Position numbers and translations under genes: made by a program. DNA of 64,000 nucleotides from Flavobacteriales bacterium (GTDB lineage Bacteria > Bacteroidota > Bacteroidia > Flavobacteriales_F > PHOS-HE28), in NCBI GenBank assembly GCA_023382455.1, contig JAHDVX010000006.1:11995-75994 (forward strand), given 5' to 3'. The notes below the pieces were generated by a model. That model made no database searches and had not been told where the DNA came from. It was given only the letters and a program-made list of their open reading frames with translations. Shown one piece after another: positions 1 to 10,769 of this stretch. Numbering within the stretch: position 1 is the stretch's first letter; the number at the start of each line of letters is the position of its first letter.

Positions 1-214
1 GCTCATTCCCGAATATATACCGCTAACCGGTGAAACGGCCGTCTTCCCCGCCCCCCCCCATTGCCCCCAACGGCCAGGAACACCCCCCCCCGCCCCGGGT
101 CCCCACCTCCTACAACCCGCTTTTTTTTTTTGCGGGGGGGGGGGGGCCCGCAGGCGCCCCCCCCCCTGCGTTTCCATGACCAGCCCTTTCCCTGGATCGG
201 CGTTAATTTGGGGC
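1..214. other. Homopolymer-rich window end, no gene
   Basis: This stretch has runs of nine or ten C, eleven T, about fourteen G and ten C within roughly 130 bases (about 50-170). Nothing like it occurs elsewhere in the window. The T run sits between CCCGC and GCGGG, so it could form a weak hairpin. No reading frame here looks coding. I infer low-quality sequence or a contig edge rather than a biological element. Confidence 0.5.
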
Positions 215-880
215 ATGGCCTCCTCCGCAACACCGGTCACGGCCCAGCCCCGTCTGCTGGTGGTGGGCGCCGGGGCCATCGCCAACAGCCTGCTGCCGCG
301 CGTGGCCCGCATGGGGTGGTCCTTGATCACCATCATGGACGGGGACCGCGTGGAGGAAAAAAACCTGGAACGGCAGGAGCTCTTCGCCCCCGTGGACATC
401 GGCAAGCCGAAATGCGAGGTGCTCGCCGCCTGGTTGCGCAACATGCCCATGCCCGTGCATGTGAGCTTTGTGGATGAATTCCTCGATGGGAGCAATGCGG
501 GGCGGATCCTGGCCTTGCATGATGTGGTGGCCGATTGCACCGATGACGCCCACGCCAAACGGCTGCTGGACCGCAAATGCGCGGAGTACGGGCTGGCCCT
601 GGTCAGCGGGTCGGTGCACGGCGCACAAGCCCAGGTGATCGCGCTGCACGCCGAGGGCCCGGGCGAGGAGATCGCCCGCGACGACCTCTTCAGTGGCAAG
701 CTCGGCGGCGAGCAGGACGGCTGCGACATGCGCCATGTTCCCCTGGCCACCATCAACGAGACCGGGCGGCGCATGGCCCAACTGCTCCAAGCATTGGCCT
801 CCCGTGAACCCGTGACCAACGGCCGCATCGACCTGTTCGACGGCCACCAGTGGACCGCGATCGATCCCCCGACCACCTGA
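215..880 (+). CDS. ThiF/MoeB/HesA-family adenylyltransferase-like protein
   Basis: The 221-residue protein resembles E1-like enzymes that adenylate the C-terminal Gly-Gly of sulfur carriers such as MoaD. A Rossmann nucleotide-binding loop GAGAIA is at residues 18-23. The family pattern D-x-D-x-V...N-L-x-R-Q follows at 42-54, and an ADCTDD motif lies near the middle. It opens the molybdenum cofactor cluster, and the next gene starts 2 bases after its stop, so MoaD (3463-3687) is the likely partner. Two features are odd. It is short, and the paired CxxC zinc motifs of MoeB are missing: only isolated cysteines remain in the second half. An upstream ATG at 176 is possible, but it lies against the homopolymer region. 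Function as a working MoaD activator is an inference. Confidence 0.7.
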   Translation: MASSATPVTAQPRLLVVGAGAIANSLLPRVARMGWSLITIMDGDRVEEKNLERQELFAPVDIGKPKCEVLAAWLRNMPMPVHVSFVDEFLDGSNAGRILALHDVVADCTDDAHAKRLLDRKCAEYGLALVSGSVHGAQAQVIALHAEGPGEEIARDDLFSGKLGGEQDGCDMRHVPLATINETGRRMAQLLQALASREPVTNGRIDLFDGHQWTAIDPPTT

Positions 881-882
881 CC

Positions 883-1611
883 ATGGACCCGCTGCTCCTC
901 ATCGTACTGATCGCTTTCGTGGCCTTTGCCTATGCCATGGTGGGCCATGGGGGTGCCAGCGGCTACCTCGCGCTGATGGCCTTGGCAGGCATGTCGGTGG
1001 TGGTGATGCGTCCGTCAGCCTTGGTGCTCAACCTCTTCGTCAGCGCCATCTCCTTCACGCAATACGCTCGGGGCGGCCATTTCCGGTGGCGCGTCTTCTG
1101 GCCATTCGCAGTGGCCTCGATGCCGGCCGCTTGGCTCGGCGCGCAGATGCAGCTGGACCCGCTGGTGTACAAGCGCATCCTGGCCGTGTGCCTGCTTTTC
1201 GCCGTGGCGCGCATGTTCGGCCTGTTCGGCAAGGGCCGCGAAAACCTGGTACCCGTGCCCATCGTGGCGGCCCTGGTGATCGGTGCCGTGCTCGGCTTCG
1301 TGTCCGGCATGATCGGCATCGGCGGGGGCGTACTGCTCAGCCCCGTGCTGCTGCTGTTGAACTGGGCGGACATGAAGACCACGGCGGCCACCTCCGCGCT
1401 CTTCATCTTCGTGAACAGCGCCGCCGGCCTGGCCGGGGCCATCGGCAACGGGGAAACGCTCAGCACCAACATGCTGCCGTGGATCGCGGCGGCCGTGGCC
1501 GGCGGCCTGCTCGGCGGGTGGATCGGTGCCAAGCGGCTCAATGAACTGCGCCTGAAGCAGGCCTTGGGCATCGTGCTGCTCTTCGCCAGTGTGAAGCTGA
1601 TGATGCCATGA
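883..1611 (+). CDS. TauE/SafE-family membrane permease
   Basis: A 242-residue integral membrane protein with about eight hydrophobic helices and the duplicated half structure of the TauE/SafE (DUF81) family. The Gly-rich segment GMIGIGGGVLLSP near residue 145 is the typical family signature. Relatives export sulfite, sulfoacetate or other organosulfur anions across the inner membrane; the substrate here is unknown. It starts 2 bases after the ThiF-like gene and its stop overlaps the moeA start (ATGA). It is therefore co-transcribed with cofactor genes, and a role in handling sulfur or an oxyanion for cofactor synthesis is possible. The start at 883 is preferred over 850 because it directly precedes the first hydrophobic helix. 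Confidence 0.8.
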   Translation: MDPLLLIVLIAFVAFAYAMVGHGGASGYLALMALAGMSVVVMRPSALVLNLFVSAISFTQYARGGHFRWRVFWPFAVASMPAAWLGAQMQLDPLVYKRILAVCLLFAVARMFGLFGKGRENLVPVPIVAALVIGAVLGFVSGMIGIGGGVLLSPVLLLLNWADMKTTAATSALFIFVNSAAGLAGAIGNGETLSTNMLPWIAAAVAGGLLGGWIGAKRLNELRLKQALGIVLLFASVKLMMP

Positions 1612-2780
1612 TCCACGTGCAGGAGGCCAAGCAGCGCATGATGGCGGATGCCGCCCGCCTTCCGGCCGTGGTGGTGCCCTTGCTGCAGGCACATGGGCGC
1701 TTTGCCTGGGAGGATGTGCCCGCCCCTTTCGACCACCCACTCTTCGATTGCAGCGCCATGGACGGCTATGCCTTCGCGTTCGATGAGAACGCAACCCAAT
1801 GGACCGTGGTGGGTGAGGTGGCCGCCGGCGGGACCTTCCAACGCCGCTTGGCCAAGGGCGAATGCGTGCGCATCTTCACCGGCGGCATGCTGCCCGAAGG
1901 GGCTGATACCGTGGTGATGCAGGAATTGGCGCAACGCCACGACGATTCGATCACCCACACGGATGCCAAGCTGAAAAAGGGTGGCAACGTGCGCCTGAAG
2001 GGCGAGCAGCTGCGCGCAGGCGAGGTGGCCGTTGAGGCCGGGACACGGCTGGGAGCTGCGGCAATCGGTCTGCTGGCCTCGGTGGGTGTGAGGGACGTGA
2101 AGGTGGCGGCCCGGCCCCGCGTGGCCTTGCTCGTGAGCGGGAATGAATTCGCCGAAGGCACCCTCCCCCAACCGGGAAAGATCTTCGGCAGCAACGGGGT
2201 GATGCTGCTGTCCGCCCTGCAGGCCTTGGGCATCCAGGCCGAACTGGCCGTGGTGCCGGACGACCGCCCGGCACTGATCGCCGCTTGGCGGCGGTTGGCT
2301 GCGGACCATGATGCCATCCTCTCCACAGGCGGCGTCTCCGTGGGCGACTATGACCTGATACCCGCCACCTTGCAGGAGCTCGGCGCCTCCATCCACTTAC
2401 ACGGCGTGATGCAGAAACCGGGAAAACCCCTGCTTTACGGCCGGCTGGGCCGGTGCGCGGTCTTCGGCCTGCCCGGCAATCCGCGCGCCGTGATGGTCCT
2501 GTTCGGCGAATACGTCGCCCCGTGGCTTCGTGCCGTCCAGGGGGCCGCTGCGCCCGGGCCCGAAACCGACCTGCTGCCGCTCGCCCATGCCGTACGGATC
2601 AAGGGGAACCGGGCGGAATTCCGCGCGGCTCGCGTGCTGCATGGCCGTGTGGAACTGCTGCCCGATGAGGGATCGCACATGCTGCGTTCCCTCGCGGGTG
2701 CCAACGCCATCGCCTTTATCCCGGCCGACCAGCGCGAGCTTGCCGGCGGCCAACTTGTTGAAGTGCATTACCTGGATTGA
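1608..2780 (+). CDS. moeA: Molybdopterin molybdenumtransferase MoeA
   Basis: MoeA inserts molybdate into adenylated molybdopterin in the cytoplasm to give Mo-molybdopterin. The 390-residue length is normal. Recognisable elements are the N-terminal substrate-binding segment FDCSAMDGYAF (about residues 47-57), a central TGGVSVGDYD motif (about 242-251) of the MoeA/MogA-like domain, and PGKPLLYG plus GLPGNP in the last third. GLPGNP is followed by RA, where V-S is usual. The start overlaps the permease stop by 4 bases, and mobA begins at the stop codon, so translation is probably coupled along the cluster. Confidence 0.96.
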   Translation: MIHVQEAKQRMMADAARLPAVVVPLLQAHGRFAWEDVPAPFDHPLFDCSAMDGYAFAFDENATQWTVVGEVAAGGTFQRRLAKGECVRIFTGGMLPEGADTVVMQELAQRHDDSITHTDAKLKKGGNVRLKGEQLRAGEVAVEAGTRLGAAAIGLLASVGVRDVKVAARPRVALLVSGNEFAEGTLPQPGKIFGSNGVMLLSALQALGIQAELAVVPDDRPALIAAWRRLAADHDAILSTGGVSVGDYDLIPATLQELGASIHLHGVMQKPGKPLLYGRLGRCAVFGLPGNPRAVMVLFGEYVAPWLRAVQGAAAPGPETDLLPLAHAVRIKGNRAEFRAARVLHGRVELLPDEGSHMLRSLAGANAIAFIPADQRELAGGQLVEVHYLD

Positions 2781-3349
2781 TGGGAAGCAAATACGCTTGG
2801 ACCGGTGTGCTGCTCGCTGGCGGCAAAAGCACCCGCATGGGGCAGGACAAGGCCCTGATGGAAGTGGACGGCAAACCATTGCTGCTCCATGGCACCGAGC
2901 GGCTGAAACCGCATGTTCGCGAACTGTTCGTCATCGGCGATCCCCGGCTGTACAGCCACCTCTGGCCCGATGTGCTGCCGGACGAGATCCCCGGCCTCGG
3001 GCCCTTGGGCGGCATCGCCACGGCCATGGGCGCCGCCCGCTTCGACCGCCTGCTGGTGCTCGCCGTGGACGTGCCCGGCGTGAACGCCAGGCTGCTGGAG
3101 CGCCTGACCCGCGAGCTGCCGGATGATGCCGACGCCCTGGTGCCCCGCCATGCCGGAAGCCTGGAGCCGCTGGTGGCCGCCTACAATCGGCGCTGCAGGC
3201 CCGCCTTCCTGGACCTGATCAAGCGCAGCCGCCTGTCCATGCACGGAGCCTTGGAATCGGTGCACACCGCCTTTCTGGACATCGCACCCGGCGAGGACGG
3301 TTGGCCCGAGGACCTGTTTCGCAACCTCAATAAACCTGGCGATCTTTGA
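2780..3349 (+). CDS. mobA: Molybdenum cofactor guanylyltransferase MobA
   Basis: MobA transfers GMP from GTP to Mo-molybdopterin, giving the guanine dinucleotide form used by DMSO-reductase-family enzymes such as the formate dehydrogenase encoded at 38482-41340. The 189-residue protein has the N-terminal nucleotide-binding motif LLAGGKSTRMGQDK (from about residue 10). LGPLGGI and the metal-binding aspartate segment LAVDVPG follow. The ATG at 2780 overlaps the moeA stop (TGATG); a TTG one codon upstream is possible. A 113-base gap with a short tandem repeat separates it from moaD. Confidence 0.94.
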   Translation: MGSKYAWTGVLLAGGKSTRMGQDKALMEVDGKPLLLHGTERLKPHVRELFVIGDPRLYSHLWPDVLPDEIPGLGPLGGIATAMGAARFDRLLVLAVDVPGVNARLLERLTRELPDDADALVPRHAGSLEPLVAAYNRRCRPAFLDLIKRSRLSMHGALESVHTAFLDIAPGEDGWPEDLFRNLNKPGDL

Positions 3350-3380
3350 GGTCATGGACGTGATGCTTCCCCTCACTAAC

Positions 3381-3434
3381 TCCCGCAGTGGTCTCCGCCT
3401 CGGGACCTCCCGCAGTGGTCTCCGCCTCGGGACC
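3381..3434. repeat. Perfect 2 x 27-bp tandem repeat
   Basis: Two identical 27-base units, 3381-3407 and 3408-3434, lie end to end between mobA and moaD. Each unit begins TCCCGCAGTGG and ends CGCCTCGGGACC. They contain no convincing gene. The region may be a mobile or slippage-derived spacer. Confidence 0.9.
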
Positions 3435-3462
3435 CTGCGGCAGATGACCTGAAACCGACACC

Positions 3463-3687
3463 ATGGACGTGAAGCTTTTCGGTTTGATCGCGGAAAAGGC
3501 CGGCACGGAACGCATGCAGCTGTCCGCTCCGGACACGGATGCGTTGCTCCGGGCCTTGGAGCAGCACATCCCGGGCCTCTCCAGCCTTAGCTACGCGTTG
3601 GCCGTGGACCGGAAGATCGTCCGGGACAATGTGAAATTGGGCGGAGGCGAGGAAATCGCGCTGCTGCCCCCATTCGCAGGCGGATGA
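3463..3687 (+). CDS. moaD: Molybdopterin synthase sulfur carrier subunit MoaD
   Basis: A 74-residue ubiquitin-fold protein that carries a thiocarboxylate and donates sulfur to precursor Z in the MoaD-MoaE molybdopterin synthase. The decisive feature is the C-terminal PPFAGG, whose terminal Gly-Gly is adenylated and thiocarboxylated. The fold pattern, with a hydrophobic strand at the start and VRDN...EIALLPP at the end, fits the family and the length is normal. Its stop overlaps the moaE start by 4 bases, which suits equal production of the two subunits. The ThiF-like protein at 215-880 is the candidate activating enzyme. Confidence 0.95.
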   Translation: MDVKLFGLIAEKAGTERMQLSAPDTDALLRALEQHIPGLSSLSYALAVDRKIVRDNVKLGGGEEIALLPPFAGG

Positions 3688-4184
3688 GCGAAACGAAGAC
3701 CCATAAGAAGCGCGACATCTTCGTGGAAGGCCCGATCGATCCAGCCTTCATCGCGGAAAGCATCGCCAAGCACAGCACCAAGCACGACATCGGTGCGCAC
3801 GAGATCTTCCTCGGCCAGGTACGCGCGGATGAGTTGAAGTCGCCGCAGGGAATGGCCACGAGAGGCCCGGCAACGGGCAACCAACAACCGACAACTGTCC
3901 AAGCCATCGAATACACCGCCTACCGCGACATGGCCAATGAGCAGATGGCCGCCATCCGCGAGGAGGCCTTCGCCCGCTGGCCCATCACCTGCCTGCATGT
4001 GCACCACAGCCAAGGCATCATCAAGGCCGGCGAGCTCTGCTTCTTCGTTTTCGCCTCCTCCGCACACCGGCAGATGGCCCGCGAGGCCGTGGCCTACGTC
4101 ACCGACGAAGTGAAGAAGCGCCTGCCCATCTTCGGCAAGGAGATTTTCCAAGGCGGCGGGCACCAGTGGAAGCATAACACGTGA
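3684..4184 (+). CDS. moaE: Molybdopterin synthase catalytic subunit MoaE
   Basis: MoaE forms the active site of molybdopterin synthase with MoaD and converts precursor Z to molybdopterin. Family features in the 166-residue protein include HEIFLGQVR near residue 37, HVHHSQGIIKAGELCFF near 105-121, an AHR motif, and the C-terminal KRLPIFGKEIF with the active-site lysines. Between QVRAD and the strand VQAIEYTAY there is an extra low-complexity loop of about 20 residues. It is encoded partly by a 7-base degenerate tandem repeat (3868-3902). The loop lies where MoaE proteins usually have a short variable hairpin, so the enzyme is probably intact. Confidence 0.94.
   Translation: MSETKTHKKRDIFVEGPIDPAFIAESIAKHSTKHDIGAHEIFLGQVRADELKSPQGMATRGPATGNQQPTTVQAIEYTAYRDMANEQMAAIREEAFARWPITCLHVHHSQGIIKAGELCFFVFASSAHRQMAREAVAYVTDEVKKRLPIFGKEIFQGGGHQWKHNT
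3868..3902. repeat. Degenerate 7-base tandem repeat inside moaE
   Basis: Consecutive 7-base units read CGGCAAC, GGGCAAC, CAACAAC, CGACAAC and a decayed TGTCCAA. Because 7 is not a multiple of 3, the repeat is read in shifting frames and encodes the surface-loop insertion of MoaE. A second array with another unit precedes moaC 287 bases downstream, and a third lies at 60911-60945. Confidence 0.75.
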
Positions 4185-4188
4185 TCGT

Positions 4189-4216
4189 TTTCAGCTTTCC
4201 ACTTTCAGCTTTCAAA
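4189..4216. repeat. 7-base tandem repeat abutting the moaC start
   Basis: Four units, TTTCAGC, TTTCCAC, TTTCAGC and TTTCAAA, fill the space between the moaE stop and the moaC ATG at 4217. The repeat is T-rich in an otherwise GC-rich cluster. It would form the ribosome-access region of moaC and gives an unstructured leader. Frame-consistent starts at 4181 would translate the repeat, which argues for the 4217 start. Confidence 0.8.
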
Positions 4217-5134
4217 ATGATCGACATCACCCACAAATCCACCACGCTCCGCGAGGCCATCGCCGAGGCCACGGTGTCGGTGAGCACGCCTGCCACGATC
4301 GCCGCCATCCGTGAGCGCCGCGTGCCCAAGGGCGATGTGGTGGAGGCCGCGCGCATCGCCGGGCTCTTCGGCATCAAGCGCACCGCCGACATGATCCCGG
4401 ACTGCCATCCGCTGCCGGTGGAGCATGCCGAGGTCAGCTGCGACGTGCAGGACAGGGCCGTCGTGATCACGGTGAAGGTGCGCACCATCTACCGCACCGG
4501 CGTGGAGGTGGAGGCCATGCACGGCGCCAGCGTGGCCGCGCTCACCATGTACGACATGCTCAAGCCCATCGACAAGGGCATCACCATCGACCGGATCCGG
4601 CTGGTGGAAAAGAAAGGTGGCAAGAGCGACTGGAAGGACAGCTTCGACCGCGAATTGCGCGCCGCCGTGCTGGTGATCAGCGACAGCGTTTCAGCGGGAA
4701 AGAAGGAGGACAAGGCCGGGGCCGCCATCGGCGAGCGGCTGAAGACGGTCGGTGTGGCGGTTGCCGCACAGGGCCTGGTGCCGGATGAACCGGAACGGAT
4801 CGCCGCGCAAGTGAAAGCATGGGCCGAACAAGGCCTGGACCTCATCCTCACCACCGGCGGTACCGGCCTTTCCCCGCGCGACCGAACGCCGGAGGCCATC
4901 GCGCCCATCCTGGACCGCGAAGTGCCCGGCATCATGGAAGCCGCCCGCGCCTACGGCCAGGAGCGTGTGCCCCTGGCCATCATGAGCCGCGGCATCGCCG
5001 GCATGATCGGCCGCGCGCTGGTGATCACGTTGCCCGGTTCCACACGCGGCGCACAGGAAACCATGGACGCACTGTTCCCCTTTGTGCTGCACGTGGTGAA
5101 GGTGCAGGACAAGTCGTTCAGGCACGGGCAGTGA
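4217..5134 (+). CDS. moaCB: Fused MoaC / MoaB-Mog bifunctional cofactor protein
   Basis: A 305-residue fusion. Residues 1-150 match MoaC, the cyclic pyranopterin monophosphate synthase that acts just after MoaA; the signature segments are PDCHPLPV, VEVEAMHGASVAALTMYDM and the catalytic lysine in KPIDKG. Residues about 155-305 match the MoaB/Mog molybdopterin adenylyltransferase fold, with ISDSVSAGKKEDK, LTTGGTGLSPRD and LPGSTRGAQE. The fusion links an early and a late step of cofactor synthesis; similar bifunctional MoaCB proteins are known. It closes the plus-strand cluster, and the next gene is convergent 11 bases away. The missing early gene moaA is at 12127-13119. Confidence 0.94.
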   Translation: MIDITHKSTTLREAIAEATVSVSTPATIAAIRERRVPKGDVVEAARIAGLFGIKRTADMIPDCHPLPVEHAEVSCDVQDRAVVITVKVRTIYRTGVEVEAMHGASVAALTMYDMLKPIDKGITIDRIRLVEKKGGKSDWKDSFDRELRAAVLVISDSVSAGKKEDKAGAAIGERLKTVGVAVAAQGLVPDEPERIAAQVKAWAEQGLDLILTTGGTGLSPRDRTPEAIAPILDREVPGIMEAARAYGQERVPLAIMSRGIAGMIGRALVITLPGSTRGAQETMDALFPFVLHVVKVQDKSFRHGQ

Positions 5135-5145
5135 GCAATCCCCCT

Positions 5146-6408
5146 TCAAGGCCGCACCACCACGCCGCCGGCCACCTGGCCACCCTCGGCGATGAAGCGC
5201 CCTGCCGAGACCGTGCCACGGGGCAGCTGCACCCGTTCCATGCGGTCACCGGCGACCCGGCGGCGCACCAAGATCTGGCCATGCAGGCTGTACAACGTCA
5301 GGATTCCCGCTTGCGGGGAACGGACCCACATCCCGTCCTCCCCTGCCTGCACGGAGAACCCCTCGACCGGCTGTTCCGCCATGCCCGTGGTGGCCACGTT
5401 CACCGTGAACGTACTGGTATCGCTGCGCCCGCAATCGTCCGTGGCGATGTAGGTCACCGTGTAATTCCCGGTGGCGGCGTAGGTGTGGGTGAAGCTGCCC
5501 GCCGTGCCGGTGCTGCCATCGCCCAGGTCCCAGAAGTGCTGCGTCGCATTCACCGAGGCCTGGCTGAAGGCGATTTGCCCGCTGCCCAAGTCGGTGTGTT
5601 GCGGCAGCGCCACCGGGTCATACACGCCGATGTTCCAGGGGTCCAGGCTGTCCAGCACCACGGCCGAGGCCACCTGTTGCAGCATGGCCACGGTGGCCGC
5701 ATCGAGGGAGGCCGTGTACGTGGCGCCCACCGTGGGCTGCCGGAAGAAGGTGCTGTACATGGTGCAGGCCGCCAGGTAGCTGCCGGCCACGCTGGGGTGG
5801 CTGCCATCGCCTGAATACAGATTGATGGCGGGGTACTGATCGCGTACGCGCTTCCATGCCATGCCCACCGGCGCGCATTCCGCGCCGTTGTCCGCGGCCA
5901 TCTGCAGGTAGCTCATGCGCAGTTGGGCCTGCATGCCCTCATAGGTGCATACCGGGGGCCACGCCGCACAGTTCTGCTGGTCGCCGTTCTCCCGTCCCCA
6001 GGTCATGTAGAACACCGTCTCCGCGCAGGGCGAATGGGCGGCGATGCTGTCCACCAAGGCTTGCGCGTATGGCAGGCAGTCATTGGCCACCTGGGCCGGC
6101 GGAAAGGAAGGCAGCTGGCTTTACTCCTGCAGCACCACGAAATCCCAGTCGCCCTGATCGATCAGCCCTTGGGTGGCCGTGTTGGTGCAATGCTGCGAAA
6201 AGATGAACCCACCCGGGCTGGAGCTGGCCACCTCCAGCGTATCCCCGAGGGAAAGCGCCAGTTGGCGGGTCATCTCGGACAGGTTGTTCACGCTGGTATA
6301 GCTGTTGCCGATGAATAGCACACGGTGTTGCTGGGCCGAAGCAACGGTGGTACCCAGCGCCAGAAGAATGGACAAGGAGGTCTTTTGTATCGCGACGATG
6401 ACGGCCAA
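5146..6408 (-). pseudogene. SGNH-hydrolase/PKD secreted protein, interrupted by an in-frame stop
   Basis: Read leftwards, one continuous frame encodes a signal peptide (LLALGTTVASAQ), an SGNH block I (VLFIGNSYT), a PKD domain with the pattern FWDLGDGS, and a C-terminal beta tail like T9SS cargo. The SGNH block V segment DGSHPSVAG lies before the PKD domain. A TAA at 6121-6123 breaks the frame directly after WDFVVLQE. Related SGNH proteins often continue with Gln-Ser there, and the next codons encode Ser-Gln, so a single C-to-T change of a CAA codon explains it. The first usable start is a TTG at 6408. An ATA lies where an ATG would give the ideal signal peptide (residue 7, before QKTSL). Nonsense mutation, sequencing error or readthrough all remain possible. 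Confidence 0.75.
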
Positions 6409-6542
6409 GTTCCGTGCTCCGTTGCATGGAATTCATCCTCGCCGCAGCCATGGATCTGCTGGGAATGCAAGGAAGATGGGCATTTCGGCACCATCCTCCG
6501 GAAGGCCGTCCGGATGCCGATACAGTTGCGTTCTTTGCAGGC

Positions 6543-7550
6543 ATGGTGAACGGCAAGGAAGCTTTCGTGGACGAAATCGTGCTACACCGCATCGCCGCGC
6601 AGGAGGAGGCGTGCGTCTTCAGCGATTTCAGTGCGGTGATCAAGGGTGAGGAGGAACAGCAGTTCCTGCGGAAGCTCTTCCTGCGGCCCTTCACCAACAT
6701 GGCCTTCACCTGCGAATTCGACGGAAGCAAGGCGAACGTGCTGCAGGGCCTGTGCGCCAAGCTGCACAAGGGCGCGGACATCGTGGAAAGTTCCGTGGCC
6801 ATTGCCAAGCATGTGATCGCCGCGGGCGGTGAGGACATGCCCGAGGGCGACCTGATCGCAGCGCGTTTCAGCGAGGTGGAGGTGGCGGGTGCGGTGTACG
6901 ACGCCGTGGGCATCTTCAAGTTTGATGACAAGGAGGTTTTCCTGGAGAGCAAGCACAAGGGCAAGGCCATCTCGCTGGGCCTGAAACGCGGGCTGGGCAA
7001 CAACAAGCCCAACAAGGCCTGCCTGGTGGTGTACATGGAAAAGGAGGCCACGCTCTTCATTATCGACAACGAGGGAAACACGGCCTGGTGGCAGAAAGAT
7101 GTGATCCGCTCCCGGCCCAAGAAGGACCACGTGAACAGCACCACCGACGTGATGCAGCTCACCAAGACCTTCATCACCGAACAGCTGCCGGAGGACTTCG
7201 TGGTGGAAAAGACGGACCAGATCGACCTGCTGAACCGGTCGGTGCAGTACTTCAAGGAGCACACGCAGTTCGACCGGCAGGAATTCGCCGAGGAGGTCTT
7301 CCAGGACGAGAAGGCCATCCACTCCTTCAACCAGTACAGCGACCGCTACCAGGAGGAGCATAATGTGGAGCTGGGCAACAGCTTCGCCATCTCGCCCGAT
7401 GCCGTGAAGAAGCAGGCCCGCGTGTTCAAGAGCGTGCTGAAGCTGGACAAGAACTTCCACGTGTACATCCACGGCGACCGCAGCAAGATCGAGCGCGGAC
7501 AGGACGGCCAGGGGAAGTTCTACAAGATCTATTACGAGCAGGAGTCCTGA
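6543..7550 (+). CDS. Nucleoid-associated protein, NdpA/YejK family
   Basis: A 335-residue soluble, charged protein resembling the 37-kDa nucleoid-associated protein family (NdpA, YejK), which binds DNA. The start at 6543 gives the family-like opening with EIVLHRI close to the N-terminus. Further features are LRPFTNMAF, a central SKHKGKAISLG stretch, and a basic C-terminal half ending in HVYIHGDRSKIERG. No enzymatic motif is visible. A longer frame begins at 6414, but its extra residues are not family-like. It is transcribed away from the broken SGNH gene. Confidence 0.8.
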   Translation: MVNGKEAFVDEIVLHRIAAQEEACVFSDFSAVIKGEEEQQFLRKLFLRPFTNMAFTCEFDGSKANVLQGLCAKLHKGADIVESSVAIAKHVIAAGGEDMPEGDLIAARFSEVEVAGAVYDAVGIFKFDDKEVFLESKHKGKAISLGLKRGLGNNKPNKACLVVYMEKEATLFIIDNEGNTAWWQKDVIRSRPKKDHVNSTTDVMQLTKTFITEQLPEDFVVEKTDQIDLLNRSVQYFKEHTQFDRQEFAEEVFQDEKAIHSFNQYSDRYQEEHNVELGNSFAISPDAVKKQARVFKSVLKLDKNFHVYIHGDRSKIERGQDGQGKFYKIYYEQES

Positions 7551-7874
7551 GCCAGCTCCCGGCCTTGTTGCCTCCGGCCCAAGGTCGTCGCGTCTTCCTT
7601 TTCATTGGCGCCTGGTTTCCTGAACGGCAACCGCAGACCCATACGGGCCTTGCTTCGCCGAAGGCGCATCGGACGATGGGCCATTGCCTTTGAGCGCGTG
7701 GCCCACATCGCATCTTTTGTCCACGCCCCGGCCTTTATCCGTGTTCATCCGTGTCGATCAGGGGGCCCAACCGCTCCATCGCATGAGCCGCCAGGCCCGT
7801 GCACAAGACCCGAGCGCCTTGGCATCCGGCCCGGCGCGTGCCCCTACCTTCACGCCCGCACAGCCCTCCGCCGC
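7551..7874. other. 324-base spacer between ndpA-like gene and polA
   Basis: I see no gene here. An open frame continues upstream from polA to 7605, but its residues are arginine- and proline-rich and unlike any polymerase N-terminus. The spacer holds two copies of the 10-base unit ATCCGTGTTC / ATCCGTGTCG at 7737-7756, a small degenerate tandem repeat. A weak -7-like TACCTTCA begins at about 7846, 22 bases before the polA ATG. Confidence 0.6.
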
Positions 7875-10709
<2,835 letters not shown>

Positions 10710-10769
10710 TCGCCCCCCCCGGAACCGGCACCTTTACCACGTGGAGCCCAAACCTGAATTTGCCTGAAC

